From Curtobacterium ammoniigenes NBRC 101786 (GTDB taxonomy: Bacteria > Actinomycetota > Actinomycetes > Actinomycetales > Microbacteriaceae), in the NCBI RefSeq assembly GCF_001571045.1, contig NZ_BCSV01000002.1, positions 434,001-498,000 of the forward strand: a DNA stretch of 64,000 bases, in the 5' to 3' direction. Both the position numbers and the translations under genes were made by a program. The notes beneath the pieces are model-generated. The model made no database searches. It was not told where the DNA came from and saw only the letters and a program-made list of their open reading frames with translations. Shown in pieces: positions 25,870 to 34,351 of the stretch; within the stretch, counting starts at the first letter, position 1, and each line of letters begins with the position of its first letter.

Positions 25870-26436
25870 ATGTGGCAGCGGCTCGGAGTGGATGGAACAG
25901 GAGCGGGGGCGGTTGTGATCGCCGCAGTCGGGATTGCGGTGGCGATCCTCGTGCTGGTGCGGGTGTTCGGGCAGCGCCCGCTCGCCCGGATGTCGATGCC
26001 CGACCTGATCGTGGTGCTGACACTCGGGTCCATCGCCGGCCGTGCGGTGCTCGGGTCTTCCGTGACGCTCGTCGCAGGGGTGATCGCGCTGGTCACGATC
26101 TTCACGCTGCATTGGGCGGTCGAGCTGATCGGCCGCGGTCGGCGGTTCCGCGGTGTGCTGAATGCGCGCCCCGTGCTGCTGGTCGCCGATGGCGAACTCC
26201 AGGTCGATCTGCTGCGGCGGGCGCGCGTATCCGAGGCGGAATTGCGGGAGGCGCTGCGAGCCTCCGGTGTGGTCAGTCGGTCCGAGGTCGCCTGCGCGAT
26301 CTTCGAGGCGACGGGCTCGGTCAGCGTGTTCCGCGCGGGTCGGCCGATCGAGCCGTGGATGGTCGAGGGCGTCCTCGGGTGGGAGCGGCTCGCGACGCAC
26401 CTCCTCGGGCCGGCGGAATCCGATCACGCCGTCTGA
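25870..26436 (+). CDS. DUF421 (YetF-type) membrane protein
   Basis: A 188-residue protein with three N-terminal hydrophobic segments (about 14-32, 45-62, 66-84), then a cytoplasmic domain containing FRGVLNARPVLLVADGEL, typical of DUF421. The C-terminal YetF domain is shorter than in Bacillus homologues but usual for actinobacterial members. The function is unknown; some homologues are linked to spore or membrane stress. AAGGGA precedes the ATG by 10 nt. Confidence 0.85.
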   Translation: MWQRLGVDGTGAGAVVIAAVGIAVAILVLVRVFGQRPLARMSMPDLIVVLTLGSIAGRAVLGSSVTLVAGVIALVTIFTLHWAVELIGRGRRFRGVLNARPVLLVADGELQVDLLRRARVSEAELREALRASGVVSRSEVACAIFEATGSVSVFRAGRPIEPWMVEGVLGWERLATHLLGPAESDHAV

Positions 26437-26496
26437 CGGCCCGCGACTCCGCACGGGAGAGCCCGAGGACCGACTCACGCGCTCGACGACGCCGTC

Positions 26497-26539
26497 TTGA
26501 CATGCGACTATCAACGACATATCGTTACATATCGCGATA
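26497..26539 (+). promoter_or_regulatory. padR promoter with overlapping operator
   Basis: A consensus -35 TTGACA (26497-26502), a 17-bp spacer and a -10 TATCGT (26520-26525) precede the PadR gene. A direct repeat ACATATCG (26517-26524 and 26527-26534) spaced one helical turn, and the perfect palindrome TATCGCGATA (26530-26539), overlap and follow the -10. This is a strong candidate for autorepression by the PadR protein. Confidence 0.75.
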
Positions 26540-26578
26540 GAACAATTCGTCGCGACTCATCATGAAACGGAGGTCATC

Positions 26579-27289
26579 ATGCACCCCATGTATGACGGCA
26601 ATCACAGCGGCCGAGACGGCCGCAACACCCCGTGGGGCGGTGGCCGCTTCGGCGCGCACGCCCCGCGGATGCACGGCCACCACGGTCGGGCGATTCCCGG
26701 ACGCGGCCCCGGCGGCCACAGCGGGTTTCCCGGCCAGGGCGGTCACGAATCCCACGGCCACGAGCACGGCGGTCGTGGTCGCGGCTTCGGGCAGTTCCCC
26801 GGGTTCGGCCCGGGCTTCGGTCCGGGATTCGGCTTCGGACGAGAAGGGCGTCGCGCGCGCCGCGGCGACGTGCGCCTCGCGATCCTCAGCCTCCTCGCGG
26901 ACGGGCCGGCGAACGGCTACGCGCTGATCAAGGCGATCGCGGAGCGGACAAACGGCGCCTGGCGCCCGAGCCCCGGTTCGGTGTATCCGACGCTGCAGCA
27001 GCTCGTCGACGAGGGGCTCATCGCCGCAGCCGGCGAGGACGGCAGGAGTGTGTACTCGCTGACCGATGCTGGCCGCGCTGAAGTGGAGGCGCAGGCGGAC
27101 GAGATCGGCCGGGCGTGGGACACCGGCTCGGACGTGTCCGACGGCCACCGCGCACTCGTGGAAGCGCTGCGCCGGTGCGCCGGGCTCGTCCCGATGTACC
27201 GGACGTCTGCGACCGACGCGCAGGCCCGTGCCGCTGCGGAGAAGATCGATCAGCTCCGAAAGGACCTGCTGCAGATCCTCGCCGACTGA
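26579..27289 (+). CDS. PadR family transcriptional regulator with His/Gly-rich N-terminal tail
   Basis: A 236-residue regulator. Residues 1-90 are an extended tail rich in Gly, His, Arg and Phe, with several HGHH/HESHGHEHGG-type clusters and GFGPGFGPGFGFG repeats. Residues 95-180 form the PadR wHTH (RLAILSLLADGPANGYALI, then PSPGSVYPTLQQL and the wing), and the C-terminus is the helical dimerisation part. The histidines suggest metal or haem binding, but this is only an inference. The gene is preceded by a consensus promoter overlaid with a palindrome, implying autoregulation. No obvious transporter target adjoins. Confidence 0.9.
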   Translation: MHPMYDGNHSGRDGRNTPWGGGRFGAHAPRMHGHHGRAIPGRGPGGHSGFPGQGGHESHGHEHGGRGRGFGQFPGFGPGFGPGFGFGREGRRARRGDVRLAILSLLADGPANGYALIKAIAERTNGAWRPSPGSVYPTLQQLVDEGLIAAAGEDGRSVYSLTDAGRAEVEAQADEIGRAWDTGSDVSDGHRALVEALRRCAGLVPMYRTSATDAQARAAAEKIDQLRKDLLQILAD

Positions 27290-27347
27290 CGCCGCTTGCG
27301 AGCGCGGCTTGGTCCGCGAACGAGTCGGGGCCTGGTAAGAACGGTGC

Positions 27348-27890
27348 ATGGCGTCGCTTCGCACCCCAGACCCCGACTCCGGCTGGCTCTCCGACGAGGA
27401 GCTCGCACAGATCCGGCGTCGCCTGCCGATCTGCTACGTGGAGGCGATCCCGGTCCGAACCGACGGGCTCGGTGTCGTGACCGAGGTCGGCGTGCTGCTT
27501 CGCGTCGCACCGAGCGGCGGAATCGCCCGAACGCTGGTCTCCGGACGCGTCATGTACGGCGAATCCGTTCGGAGCGCGCTGTTCCGTCACCTCGAGAAGG
27601 ACCTCGGTCCGATGGCGTTCCCGCAGCTGCCGACGAGCCCGACGCCGTTCACCGTGGCCGAGTACTTCCCGCTGCCGGGGGCCTCAGTGTTCACCGACGA
27701 ACGGCAACATGCGATCTCGCTCGCGTACGTCGTCCCGGTCACCGGAACGTGCGAGCCGCGCCAGGACGCGCTCGAACTCACCTGGATGAGCCCGCTCGAA
27801 GCCGCAAGCGAAGCCGTCTCGAATGAGATGGAGGGAGGCCGGGGGAGCCTCCTGCGCGCCGGACTCGCGTCAGTCGGAGCGCTCGCGTAA
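27348..27890 (+). CDS. NUDIX-like protein (DUF4916), degenerate Nudix box
   Basis: A 180-residue actinobacterial protein with a Nudix-type fold. The Nudix box region SGRVMYGESVRSALFRHLEKD keeps the spaced Gly, Glu and Arg, but the R-E-U-x-E-E-x-G core reads R-H-L-E-K-D-L-G, so the catalytic Glu pair is Lys-Asp. It may bind nucleotides without hydrolysing them, or use other residues. ATG at 27348 lacks a Shine-Dalgarno; TAAGAA lies 6 nt before the start (27336-27341), suggesting a leaderless mRNA. A terminator hairpin follows. Confidence 0.8.
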   Translation: MASLRTPDPDSGWLSDEELAQIRRRLPICYVEAIPVRTDGLGVVTEVGVLLRVAPSGGIARTLVSGRVMYGESVRSALFRHLEKDLGPMAFPQLPTSPTPFTVAEYFPLPGASVFTDERQHAISLAYVVPVTGTCEPRQDALELTWMSPLEAASEAVSNEMEGGRGSLLRAGLASVGALA

Positions 27891-27906
27891 GCAGCGACAC
27901 GACGAA

Positions 27907-27935
27907 CCCCCGGCCGCGACAGGCGGGACCGGGGG
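27907..27935. terminator. Bidirectional hairpin between convergent genes
   Basis: A perfect 7-bp GC stem, CCCCCGG (27907-27913) with CCGGGGG (27929-27935), with a 15-nt loop lies between the convergent NUDIX-like and CsbD genes. It has no T-run. Confidence 0.6.
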
Positions 27936-27973
27936 CTCGCAGCACCAGCGTGCGCTGGGCTTTCCTCGTGAAT

Positions 27974-28168
27974 TCAGTCCTTGAAGCTGTCGGCGACGCC
28001 CTTCGCGGCGTCCTTCACGTCAGCGGCGCCCTGCTTCACCGAGGCTGAGGCCTGATCGGTCTTCCCTTCGGCCTTCAGTCGGTCGTTGCCGGTCGCGTCT
28101 CCGACGGCTTCCTTGCCTTTGCCAACGAGCTTCTCGCTCGTGTTCTTCATGTCGTCCGAGGCACTCAT
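27974..28168 (-). CDS. CsbD family protein
   Basis: A 64-residue hydrophilic helical protein with the CsbD layout: MKNTSEKLVGKGKEAVGDATG, then repeated Lys/Ala/Asp-rich heptads ending VADSFKD. Members are general-stress proteins of unknown mechanism. The ATG at 28168 follows AGGGAG; the longer open frame upstream is not CsbD-like. It is divergent from a secreted wall protein across a 173-bp spacer. Confidence 0.9.
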   Translation of the reverse strand: MSASDDMKNTSEKLVGKGKEAVGDATGNDRLKAEGKTDQASASVKQGAADVKDAAKGVADSFKD

Positions 28169-28341
28169 AGGCGACTCCCTTCGTCGGCTGCGCCGAGGGA
28201 ATGACGCCCTCGACTCGTGCAACCTACGCTGCGTGCCGGCTCGTGTCCTCAGGATTATTTCGAGGCGGGCTCGATTTGACGCGGGATGCCCATAGGATCA
28301 GTTCGTCGGGGGGAACGACCCGCCGCTGATCTGGGGGAACC
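28169..28341. other. Divergent spacer csbD / GH25 gene
   Basis: 173 bp with no gene. TAGGAT (28293-28298) is a plausible -10 for the plus-strand wall protein. The matching -35 is weak. Confidence 0.4.
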
Positions 28342-30222
28342 ATGCGTCGTCCTGTGCTCGGAATGCTGCGAACGACGGGGGTTGCAGCGCTCGCGACGAT
28401 GCTGCTCATCACCGCCGCTCCAGCCGCGAATGCGGTCACCGACCCGTCCACCGGAGGCTCCAGCGCCGCCCAGCAGAACGCGACGGCGAACCACTCGATG
28501 GGCGCGACCCTGCGAACGACCCCATCCGTCGCGCCCTCCGGGCGAAGCGCAGCTGGGTCCGTGGTGCCCGCGGCGGTGACCGCTCCGAGCGGTCTGCCCG
28601 GAATCGACGTGAGTTCGAGCCAGCAGAACTTCGACTTCGCGGGCGCCGCTGCATCCGGCGACAAGTTCGCGTTCATCAAGGCGACCGAGGGCACGCCCGG
28701 CACCTCGCCCGCGTCCGGCAACGTGGAGGGCAGCGTCAACTCGCTCTCCGCCTCGCAGTTCGCCGCGGCGACCGCCGCCGGCCTCGCCGTCGCCACCTAT
28801 CACTACGCGCTGCCCTACTACTCGTCCGGTCCGACCCAGGCGCGGTTCTTCCTCGATCACACCCCGCAGTTCGGTTCCGCCGCGCCGTCGCTGCCTCCGG
28901 TCCTCGACATGGAGGTTGCGACGGTTCCGTCAAAGGAGGGTGGCGACTGCTGGGGGCTCACCAACGCCGACATGGTGAGCTGGATACAGGGGTGGGTCGC
29001 CACGGTCGTCGCGAAGACCGGAGTGCAACCGCTCATCTACACGAACCAGAACTTCTGGCACGAGTGCACGGGCGACAGCACCGCGTTCCCCCACGACCGC
29101 CTGTACGTGGCGTACTACCCGACGACGACGACGAACTCGCCACTGATGCCATCCGGGTTCTCGACCTGGACGTTCTGGCAGTGGGCGCCGGGCACCAATT
29201 CGGGACCCGATCAGGACGTCTTCAACGGGACCGAGAGTGAGCTGCAGGCGCTCGAGACGCCGAGCGGGATCTCGGTCGGCCGCTTCTCCGGCGCGGATGC
29301 CTATGCGACGGCAGCGAATCTCGCGGCCGGCGGCTTCACACCGTCGGCGGCCATCGACTCCAACGGCGATGCGCCCCAGCGCGGGACGGTCCCGGTCGTC
29401 TACGTTGCGACCCGCGGGAACTACCCGGACGCGCTCGCCGGAGCGGCGGCGGCGGGCCACACCGGGGCGCCGATCCTCCTCACCGATCCGAACACGCTTC
29501 CGGACGCAACGAGAGCGGAGCTGACCCAGCTGCAGCCGCGCTCGATCGTCGTGCTCGGTGGTCCGAACGCGGTCAGTGACACCGTCGTCAGTCAGCTCGG
29601 CTTCTACGCCACCGTGTCCCGCATCGCGGGGAGCGATCGGTCGCAGACATCGGCGCTCATCGCGACGTCGGGTGCGTTCGGGACCGGAGGCACGGTGTAC
29701 GTCGCGACCGGCTACAACTATCCCGACGCGCTCGCCGGAGCAGCCGTCGCCGGCGGCACCTACCGCCCGGGGCCGATCCTGCTCGTGCAGCCCACCGACC
29801 TGACCGATTCCGTGCGGAGCGCGTTGACGACGCTGAAACCGAGCCACATCGTGATCCTCGGCGGAGTGAACGCGGTCAACGGAACGCTTGCCAGCGATCT
29901 CGCCGCGTACCTGCCGGCGGGCGAGACCGTCAACAACGTGGAGCGATGGTCGGGCAGCGACCGGATCGGAACCTCCGTCGCGATCGCGCAGAACGGTTTC
30001 CCGAGCGGGGCGACGGCGGCATTCGTGGCCACCGCGTACAACTTCCCGGATGCACTGTCCGGCGGCCCCGTCGCTGCCGCGTTCTCAGCGCCGGTGCTGC
30101 TCACCGATCCGTCCAGCCTGTCGGCTGCCACGATCAGCGAGCTCAGCGCCCTCCACGTTCAGGGCGTCGACTTCCTCGGCGGACCGAACGCGGTCAGCGC
30201 CGCCGAGGAAGCCGGCCTGTAG
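28342..30222 (+). CDS. Secreted GH25 muramidase-like protein with three cell-wall-binding type 2 repeats
   Basis: A 626-residue exported protein. Residues 1-32 are a Sec signal peptide (basic start, hydrophobic core, APAANA cleavage site). A GH25 lysozyme-like domain spans about 87-300, with GIDVSSSQ, FAFIKATEG and the catalytic-type PPVLDMEV (Asp, Glu). Residues about 310-626 hold three cell wall binding repeat 2 modules, each with a YPDALAGA or FPDALSGG segment and a VLGGPNAV or FLGGPNAV segment. It probably binds the envelope noncovalently and cuts peptidoglycan. The gene is convergent with a helicase gene only 7 bp away. Confidence 0.9.
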   Translation: MRRPVLGMLRTTGVAALATMLLITAAPAANAVTDPSTGGSSAAQQNATANHSMGATLRTTPSVAPSGRSAAGSVVPAAVTAPSGLPGIDVSSSQQNFDFAGAAASGDKFAFIKATEGTPGTSPASGNVEGSVNSLSASQFAAATAAGLAVATYHYALPYYSSGPTQARFFLDHTPQFGSAAPSLPPVLDMEVATVPSKEGGDCWGLTNADMVSWIQGWVATVVAKTGVQPLIYTNQNFWHECTGDSTAFPHDRLYVAYYPTTTTNSPLMPSGFSTWTFWQWAPGTNSGPDQDVFNGTESELQALETPSGISVGRFSGADAYATAANLAAGGFTPSAAIDSNGDAPQRGTVPVVYVATRGNYPDALAGAAAAGHTGAPILLTDPNTLPDATRAELTQLQPRSIVVLGGPNAVSDTVVSQLGFYATVSRIAGSDRSQTSALIATSGAFGTGGTVYVATGYNYPDALAGAAVAGGTYRPGPILLVQPTDLTDSVRSALTTLKPSHIVILGGVNAVNGTLASDLAAYLPAGETVNNVERWSGSDRIGTSVAIAQNGFPSGATAAFVATAYNFPDALSGGPVAAAFSAPVLLTDPSSLSAATISELSALHVQGVDFLGGPNAVSAAEEAGL

Positions 30223-30229
30223 CGCGGGA

Positions 30230-31831
30230 TCAGTCGCGCGCGCTGCCCGCGGGCCGGGAGGCGCGGCGCGGCCCGTTCCGTCGAGCGCGCGTCGGCGTGC
30301 GGTCGCCCTTCACCTCGCTGAAGTCGGACGAGTAGGCGAGGGTCGAGCCGCCGCCGGACGCGCGGGCTGGACGCCCGCCAGTGCTCCCCGTCGACGCCTG
30401 TCCGCGTCCACGGCCTCGGCGGCGCCCCGACCCGCGGCGCTCGTCGCCACTGGTCTGCGTCTCGGTGCCGCCGGATCGGCGACCGCCCTGGCCGGAACGG
30501 CTCTGCGGCTCAGCGCGCCGCGCCTCGGTGCTGCCGGAGCGAGTGCGCTGCCGTCCGGCGCTCCGTGGGGCGCCCTGCTGCTGGGGTGCCGGCTCTGCCA
30601 GGTACCGTGGCGCAGCGACCTCGCCGACCAAGGCGACCACCGCATCCGCGGTGGCGGTCACCTGCTGCGGGGATGCGGCGATGGCGGCGCGTTTCATCAT
30701 CTGAACGACCTCGCGACGCTGCTCGGGCGTCACCACGGTGACCACATCGCCGGACGATCCGGCACGCGCGGTACGCCCGGAGCGGTGCAGATACGCCTTG
30801 TGCTCCGTGGGCGGATCGACGTGGACGACGAGCTCGACGCCGTCGACGTGCACGCCGCGGGCCGCGACGTCCGTGGCCACCAGGACCACTGCCTCCCCGG
30901 AGGAGAACCGTGCGAGGTTCCGCTCACGCTGCGGCTGGGACAGATTGCCCTGCAGGTCGACGGCCGGGATACCGGAGGCGCTCAGCTGCTTCGCGAGCCG
31001 CTTCGCGTGGTGCTTGGTCCGCATGAAGAGGATGCGGCGGCCCGTGCCGGAGGCGAGCGCGCGGACGATGTCCTTCTTCGCGTCGGCGTCGGGAACCTCG
31101 AACAGGTGGTGCGTCATCGCCTCCACGGGAGACGTCTCGTCGTCGACGGAGTGCAGCACCGGGTTGTGCAGGAATCGGGCGACCAGCTTGTCCACGCCGT
31201 TGTCGAGCGTTGCGCTGAACAGCAGCCGCTGGCCCTGCTCCGGGGTCGCCTGCATGATCTTCGTGACACCGGGCAGGAAGCCCATGTCCGCCATGTGGTC
31301 GGCCTCGTCGAGCACGGTCGCCTCGATACCGTCGAGGTGCACGTGGCCCTGCTGCATGAGGTCGGCGAGACGACCGGGGCAGGCGACGACGATGTCGACG
31401 CCGCGGCTCAGCGCCTCGACCTGGCGCCCCTGGGACACCCCGCCGAACACGGTCGTGGTGCGGAGACCCATCGATTCGGCGAGCGGCGCGAGGGTTGCGT
31501 CGATCTGGGTGGCGAGCTCGCGGGTCGGCGCAAGGACAAGCGCACGCGGGCGGCCGGCGCGGCGCTTCCGTGGCGCAGCCGCGAGCCGCGCGACGAGCGG
31601 GATCGCGAACGCGATCGTCTTGCCGGAGCCGGTCCGTCCGCGGCCGAGGACGTCGCGACCCGAGAGGGAGTCCGGCAGGGTGTCGGCCTGGATCGGGAAC
31701 GCGTCGGACTTCCCCTCAGCGGCGAGCAGGGCGACGATCGGCTCGGGAACGCCGAGGGCGGCGAACGACGGTGCGCCGCCGGTTGCGGCGTCGGTGGTCG
31801 GGGATTCGGGCAGCATGGTGCTGGAGGTCAC
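30230..31831 (-). CDS. DEAD-box ATP-dependent RNA helicase
   Basis: A 533-residue helicase: Q-motif region FPIQADTLP, Walker A GRTGSGKT, PTRELATQ, TPGR-equivalent CPGR, DEAD (VLDEADHM), SAT (LLFSATL), and the C-terminal domain motif HRSGRTARAG. The last 130 residues are an Arg/Gly/Ser/Gln-rich tail that likely binds RNA, as in cold-shock helicases. GTG at 31831 is used; an ATG five codons later is possible. A 236-bp leader separates it from the GntR gene; such leaders are common in cold-regulated helicases, but no motif is identified here. Confidence 0.93.
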   Translation of the reverse strand: MTSSTMLPESPTTDAATGGAPSFAALGVPEPIVALLAAEGKSDAFPIQADTLPDSLSGRDVLGRGRTGSGKTIAFAIPLVARLAAAPRKRRAGRPRALVLAPTRELATQIDATLAPLAESMGLRTTTVFGGVSQGRQVEALSRGVDIVVACPGRLADLMQQGHVHLDGIEATVLDEADHMADMGFLPGVTKIMQATPEQGQRLLFSATLDNGVDKLVARFLHNPVLHSVDDETSPVEAMTHHLFEVPDADAKKDIVRALASGTGRRILFMRTKHHAKRLAKQLSASGIPAVDLQGNLSQPQRERNLARFSSGEAVVLVATDVAARGVHVDGVELVVHVDPPTEHKAYLHRSGRTARAGSSGDVVTVVTPEQRREVVQMMKRAAIAASPQQVTATADAVVALVGEVAAPRYLAEPAPQQQGAPRSAGRQRTRSGSTEARRAEPQSRSGQGGRRSGGTETQTSGDERRGSGRRRGRGRGQASTGSTGGRPARASGGGSTLAYSSDFSEVKGDRTPTRARRNGPRRASRPAGSARD

Positions 31832-32067
31832 GAGGGCCTTTCATTGGCGCGCCGAGGACGCGCAAGCGGGACGTGCGACCAGGACCGGTGCACGATGTCG
31901 CCGCAGAGAGCCGCGCGCATCCGCTGGGAGAGGGAATGCGCGCTCGAACCGTATCGGCCGGGCCTCTGCAGGCTGATGCGCTTGCTCGGGCTGGAGGCCG
32001 GGAAGATCGGGGGCGTCCGTACGACGCACGAGGCGACGGGCGCCTCGAGTGCAGTCAGTCTAGCGCC

Positions 32068-32439
32068 TCAGGATTCCGGCGTCGGCCAGGCGTCTCGGAG
32101 CGCGGCAATCGTTTGGTCCGCGGACATGCCGGCGGTGACCGCAGCGGTGACGAGCGCGCGGATCGCGGCTGCAGCCTCCGGAGAGGTGTCGGCGGGGCGG
32201 ACGACGCGCGTGCCGCCGCCCCGTGCGGTGGTGACGAGGCCGGCCTCTTCGAGGAGCGCATACGCTTTTGCGACCGTTCCCGGAGCGAGCCGGAGATCGG
32301 CCGCGAGCCCGCGCACGCTCGGGAGGCGCGTGCCGTCCACTAGATAGCCGGCGGTGATCTGCGCGGCGATCTGCGATCGCACCTGCTCGTACGGGGGGAT
32401 ACGACCGTCGGCGTCGATCGCAACGAGCTGCGCTGGCAT
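32068..32439 (-). CDS. GntR family regulator, YtrA-type (short)
   Basis: A 123-residue regulator: wHTH at about 8-78 with IPPYEQVRSQIAAQI, LPSVRGLAADLRLAPGTVAKAY and GGGTRV, then a 40-residue helical end instead of an effector domain. This layout matches the YtrA subfamily, which usually controls adjacent transport genes. Here it closes a GNAT-SRPBCC-DUF1684 operon, 11 bp after the DUF1684 stop. GGAGGG precedes the ATG at 32439. Confidence 0.88.
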   Translation of the reverse strand: MPAQLVAIDADGRIPPYEQVRSQIAAQITAGYLVDGTRLPSVRGLAADLRLAPGTVAKAYALLEEAGLVTTARGGGTRVVRPADTSPEAAAAIRALVTAAVTAGMSADQTIAALRDAWPTPES

Positions 32440-32450
32440 GGTTCCCTCCG

Positions 32451-33101
32451 TCAGGCTTCGCGCTCCGTGGCGTGCGGGTATCGCTCGCCGACCGGGATCG
32501 GTACAGCAACCGTATTCCCTGGTGGCGCCAACGGACAGGCCCATGCCGGGTCGTATGCGCACGACGGGTTGTACGCAAAATTGCAGTCGATGACGATCGA
32601 ACCGTCACTGGAACCGAGGTCGGCACCCTTGATCGTGTCGAGCAGGTACCGACCACCGCCGTAGGTGCCCCCTGCGGTGCCCGCGGATGCGTCCTTCACC
32701 GGGACGAACAGGCCGCCTCCGTACCCGGCGTGCCACCACACGTCGAGTGTCCCGACGTCCGGGATCCGCACCATGCCGACCCGGTCGAATGCGACGATCC
32801 CGTCGGTGCCGGTGGGAACGTCGAGGTGTGCGGGAGGAGCCTCCAGGACGGGGAGCACGAACCGCCAGGCCGGGTCGTAGTCGGCGACCGGCAGAGCGCT
32901 GAAGCGTTCGCGGTCCTCGTCGAGCAACGGACTCGCCGGGTGCTCGCGGAACATGGTGTCGCGAGAGGTTTGCCACAGCGCATGCGCCGCCGCGGGATCC
33001 GCCGCAGCGCGCACGGACCGGTAGCAGTCGAATGTGCGGCGCCGCCAGTCAGCGACGTCGATCGCGGTGCGTGCCGCGGCCGGGAGGCCCATCCCGCTCA
33101 C
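32451..33101 (-). CDS. DUF1684 domain-containing protein
   Basis: A 216-residue soluble protein with the DUF1684 signature: WRRRTFDCY and a HPASPL segment in the N-terminal part, then YGGGRYLLDTIKGAD and DCNFAYNPSCAYDPAWACPL near the C-terminus. The function is unknown, although the conserved Asp/Cys/Tyr cluster suggests a binding or enzymatic site. GTG at 33101 overlaps the stop of the SRPBCC gene (GTGA), implying translational coupling; an ATG at 33092 is the alternative. Confidence 0.88.
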   Translation of the reverse strand: MSGMGLPAAARTAIDVADWRRRTFDCYRSVRAAADPAAAHALWQTSRDTMFREHPASPLLDEDRERFSALPVADYDPAWRFVLPVLEAPPAHLDVPTGTDGIVAFDRVGMVRIPDVGTLDVWWHAGYGGGLFVPVKDASAGTAGGTYGGGRYLLDTIKGADLGSSDGSIVIDCNFAYNPSCAYDPAWACPLAPPGNTVAVPIPVGERYPHATEREA

Positions 33102-33595
33102 CGCTCGTCGGTCCGGTCGCGCGCGCCCCACGTCGGCGCAAGCGCGCGCATCCGCGCGGCTCGCCACTGCCATGTCACCCACAGGCCCGGCCACATGGCG
33201 TATGCGAGCAGCCGAGGCGACATCGAGTAGTCGAGGCGGTCACGCAGCAGCGTGCGGCCTCCAGGGAGCGGACTTGCCGCCATGCGGTGCTGCATGTCCA
33301 TTCGGCCGAACACACCGCTCGTGCCGCCACCGTTGTCACGCTGCACGGGCACTCCATGCAGCGTGAACCGGTTGATATTTACGTGCGAGTCGCCGGCGGG
33401 GAGCACACCGAACACCCGTGCAGTGATCGGATGCGGCTCGCCGTCCGTCCAACGGCGCGGGAATCCAGTCGCTGCGCGCGACCGGTACATGAGGAGCGGC
33501 GTGGTGACCGCGACCATCACCCGAGGATCGGCAAGCGCATCGCGAACGGTCTCGACGGGCGCGTCGAGCTCGATCCGGAGTCCGACATGAGGCAT
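33098..33595 (-). CDS. SRPBCC-like small protein, 165 aa
   Basis: Begins MPHVGLRIELDAPVETVRDALADP, the first strand and helix pattern of START/polyketide-cyclase (SRPBCC) ligand-binding proteins, and ends with a Trp-rich stretch (YAMWPGLWVTWQWRAARM) before a basic tail. It is small for a full SRPBCC domain, and the ligand is unknown. It is coupled to DUF1684 by a 4-bp overlap and follows the GNAT gene by 18 bp. The family assignment is tentative. Confidence 0.65.
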   Translation of the reverse strand: MPHVGLRIELDAPVETVRDALADPRVMVAVTTPLLMYRSRAATGFPRRWTDGEPHPITARVFGVLPAGDSHVNINRFTLHGVPVQRDNGGGTSGVFGRMDMQHRMAASPLPGGRTLLRDRLDYSMSPRLLAYAMWPGLWVTWQWRAARMRALAPTWGARDRTDER

Positions 33596-33613
33596 GCAGC
33601 CGACGGTACGCGG

Positions 33614-34243
33614 TCAGGCGTGACGACCGCTGTGGCGCGCTCCGGCGCGCCGATCGTGGAGCCGCAACTGCTCGCGCAGCGCGAGGCGAACCGTGGGCCA
33701 CTCGCTGTCCAGGATCGAGTAGACGACGGTGTCCCGCCGCGAACCGTCCGGTCCGAGCCGGTGGTTCCGCAGGACGCCGTCCTGCTTCGCGCCGAGCCGC
33801 TCGATCGCGGCCCGCGACTGCCGGTTGTGCCAGTGGGTTCGGAACTCGACCGCGATGCAATCCCAGGTGTCGAACGCGTGCGCGAGCATGAGGAGTTTCA
33901 TCTCGGTGTTCACCCCGGACCGCTGCGCCGATTGCGCGAGGTACGTGCCGCCGATCTCGACCCGGCGATTCAGCCGATCGATGTTGAGGAAGGAGGTCGC
34001 GCCGACGACCCTGCCCGTCGGACGGTCCCGCACCGCGAACGGGATCACCGTTCCGGCCTGCGCCGCCGCCCGGAGGCGCTCGATCTCCGCGTCCACGCCA
34101 TCGGGCGCCGGAACGTTCGTGTACCAGATTCGCCAGAGCTGACCGTCGTCGACGGCCAGGCGGAGGTCGTCCGCATGCCCGGCCTCGAGTGCTTCGAGTG
34201 CGATCCGATCACCGACGAGTGACGAGAGCGGCCCGATCCCCAT
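33614..34243 (-). CDS. GNAT family N-acetyltransferase (RimJ/RimL-like)
   Basis: A 209-residue acetyltransferase with the RimJ/RimL-type pattern: VVGATSFLNID, RRVEIGGTYLA, the acetyl-CoA loop QRSGVNTEMKLLMLAHAF and NRQSRAAIERLGAKQDGVLRNH. It probably acetylates a small amine or a protein N-terminus; the substrate is unknown. It is the first gene of a four-gene minus-strand operon and is divergent from the ComB-like gene (108 bp). Confidence 0.9.
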   Translation of the reverse strand: MGIGPLSSLVGDRIALEALEAGHADDLRLAVDDGQLWRIWYTNVPAPDGVDAEIERLRAAAQAGTVIPFAVRDRPTGRVVGATSFLNIDRLNRRVEIGGTYLAQSAQRSGVNTEMKLLMLAHAFDTWDCIAVEFRTHWHNRQSRAAIERLGAKQDGVLRNHRLGPDGSRRDTVVYSILDSEWPTVRLALREQLRLHDRRAGARHSGRHA

Positions 34244-34351
34244 GCTCCGATCGTAGTGGCGCGTCCGCGCCTGCTTCGACGATCGATCGGACCCTGTGCG
34301 GATCCGCCGCGACTGGCGAATCGGGTCGATGGAACCCGCTACCGTCGCATC

